Positions 7,170-10,219 of a stretch of 10,219 nucleotides of DNA are shown piece after piece. Origin of the DNA: Comamonas sp. lk (GTDB lineage: Bacteria > Pseudomonadota > Gammaproteobacteria > Burkholderiales > Burkholderiaceae_C); NCBI GenBank assembly GCA_945875225.1, contig CAMCJY010000045.1, positions 1 through 10,219 of the forward strand, read 5' to 3'. The notes below the pieces were generated by a model. It saw nothing but the letters and a program-made list of their open reading frames with translations. It did no database searches and was not told the DNA's origin. Numbering within the stretch: position 1 is the stretch's first letter; each line of letters begins with the position of its first letter. The position numbers were made by a program, and so were the translations under genes.

Positions 7170-7170
7170 T
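7162..7170 (+). promoter_or_regulatory. Extended -10 promoter for rpoD
   Basis: TGGTATAAT is a perfect extended -10 element (TG, one base, then TATAAT at 7165-7170). It overlaps the dnaG stop TAA (7167-7169). TTGGAA (7146-7151) is only 13 bases upstream, too close to serve as a normal -35, and nothing at 16-18 bases resembles one. Extended -10 promoters can work without a -35. Transcription would begin near 7177 and give a leader of about 215 bases before the rpoD GTG. This matches the known habit of rpoD having its own promoters inside or after dnaG. Confidence 0.6.
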
Positions 7171-7320
7171 CCGTCCTTTCTTGGCAAGAGCGACAGCAGT
7201 ACCTCCGGCACCGGCCACGCAGTGACACCGATCACCTAGGCCACCCGACCGCAAGGGCTGCAACCCAAATGTTCGCCCACACAGCTTGCCCCCACGTTCC
7301 CGTCCTGTCGTTTATTGGCC

Positions 7321-7340
7321 TGTGCTTTTTCAAAAGCGCA
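7321..7340 (+). promoter_or_regulatory. Leader hairpin 1 of rpoD
   Basis: TGTGCTTTT and AAAAGCGCA form inverted arms around TC, with one mismatch that becomes a G-U pair in RNA. The likely RNA form is eight pairs closing a UUCA loop. No U-tract follows, so it is not a standard terminator. It directly abuts hairpin 2. Confidence 0.4.
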
Positions 7341-7360
7341 TGGCGTTGTTGATGCCGCCA
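7341..7360 (+). promoter_or_regulatory. Leader hairpin 2 of rpoD
   Basis: TGGCG (7341-7345) and CGCCA (7356-7360) form a perfect five-pair stem with a ten-base loop. It begins at the base after hairpin 1 ends. An alternative pairing within GGCG...GCCGCC is possible. It has no terminator tract. Confidence 0.35.
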
Positions 7361-7369
7361 TCCGATCCT

Positions 7370-7383
7370 CTTCATCACTGAAG
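7370..7383 (+). promoter_or_regulatory. Leader hairpin 3 overlapping the rpoD Shine-Dalgarno
   Basis: CTTCA and TGAAG form perfect arms around TCAC, with a possible extra U-G pair outside. The 3' arm covers GAAG of the only Shine-Dalgarno-like sequence, GAAGG (7380-7384), which lies seven bases before the GTG start. Folding could therefore limit ribosome access. The stem is short and of modest stability, so an effect is inference. Confidence 0.4.
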
Positions 7384-7391
7384 GTTGAACC

Positions 7392-10219
<2,828 letters not shown>

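Noticed and set aside
7170..7391. A small protein or standard riboswitch in the dnaG-rpoD gap
   Set aside because: Only very short frames without ribosome sites occur, and I recognise no riboswitch core. The hairpins are reported as leader structure only.

Overview
The window is GC-rich chromosomal DNA and reads as ordinary core genome. The DnaG and RpoD sequences, the SlyX protein ending in RDELPPHY and the succinyl-CoA:3-ketoacid CoA-transferase pair all suggest a betaproteobacterium, most likely of the Burkholderiales (Comamonadaceae-like). That placement comes from the look of the protein families; no search was run. I see no rRNA, tRNA, CRISPR array, insertion sequence or prophage gene.

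Layout. The left part reads on the minus strand. A two-gene operon, scoA then scoB (2211 down to 833), is followed by a drug/metabolite-transporter (EamA) gene that runs off the left edge (about 751 to 1). A 211-base divergent region (2212-2422) with two inverted repeats separates scoA from the plus-strand genes. These are slyX (2423-2665), an AhpD-like peroxidase-related protein (2758-3330), a secreted gamma-glutamyltransferase (3339-5252), DNA primase dnaG (5280-7169) and the housekeeping sigma factor rpoD (7392 to the right edge, cut in region 4.2).

How the genes fit together. ScoA and ScoB form one enzyme that moves CoA between succinyl-CoA and acetoacetate. The peroxidase-related gene and ggt lie 8 bases apart and may share a transcript; both touch thiol or glutathione chemistry, but a functional link is inference. 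dnaG and rpoD are the last two genes of the classical macromolecular-synthesis operon. The usual upstream partner rpsU is not in the window, and ggt lies 27 bases before dnaG.

Most notable. RpoD carries about 350 residues ahead of sigma region 1.1. The first 289 are histone-H1-like by hand count: 73 Lys, 74 Ala, no Arg and only four acidic residues. The 222-base rpoD leader begins at a perfect extended -10 motif (TGnTATAAT) that overlaps the dnaG stop codon. It ends in three consecutive small hairpins, the last of which overlaps the rpoD Shine-Dalgarno. dnaG, and perhaps slyX, have a -10-like hexamer six bases before the ATG and no Shine-Dalgarno, which suggests leaderless transcripts. I found no clear new multi-gene system.
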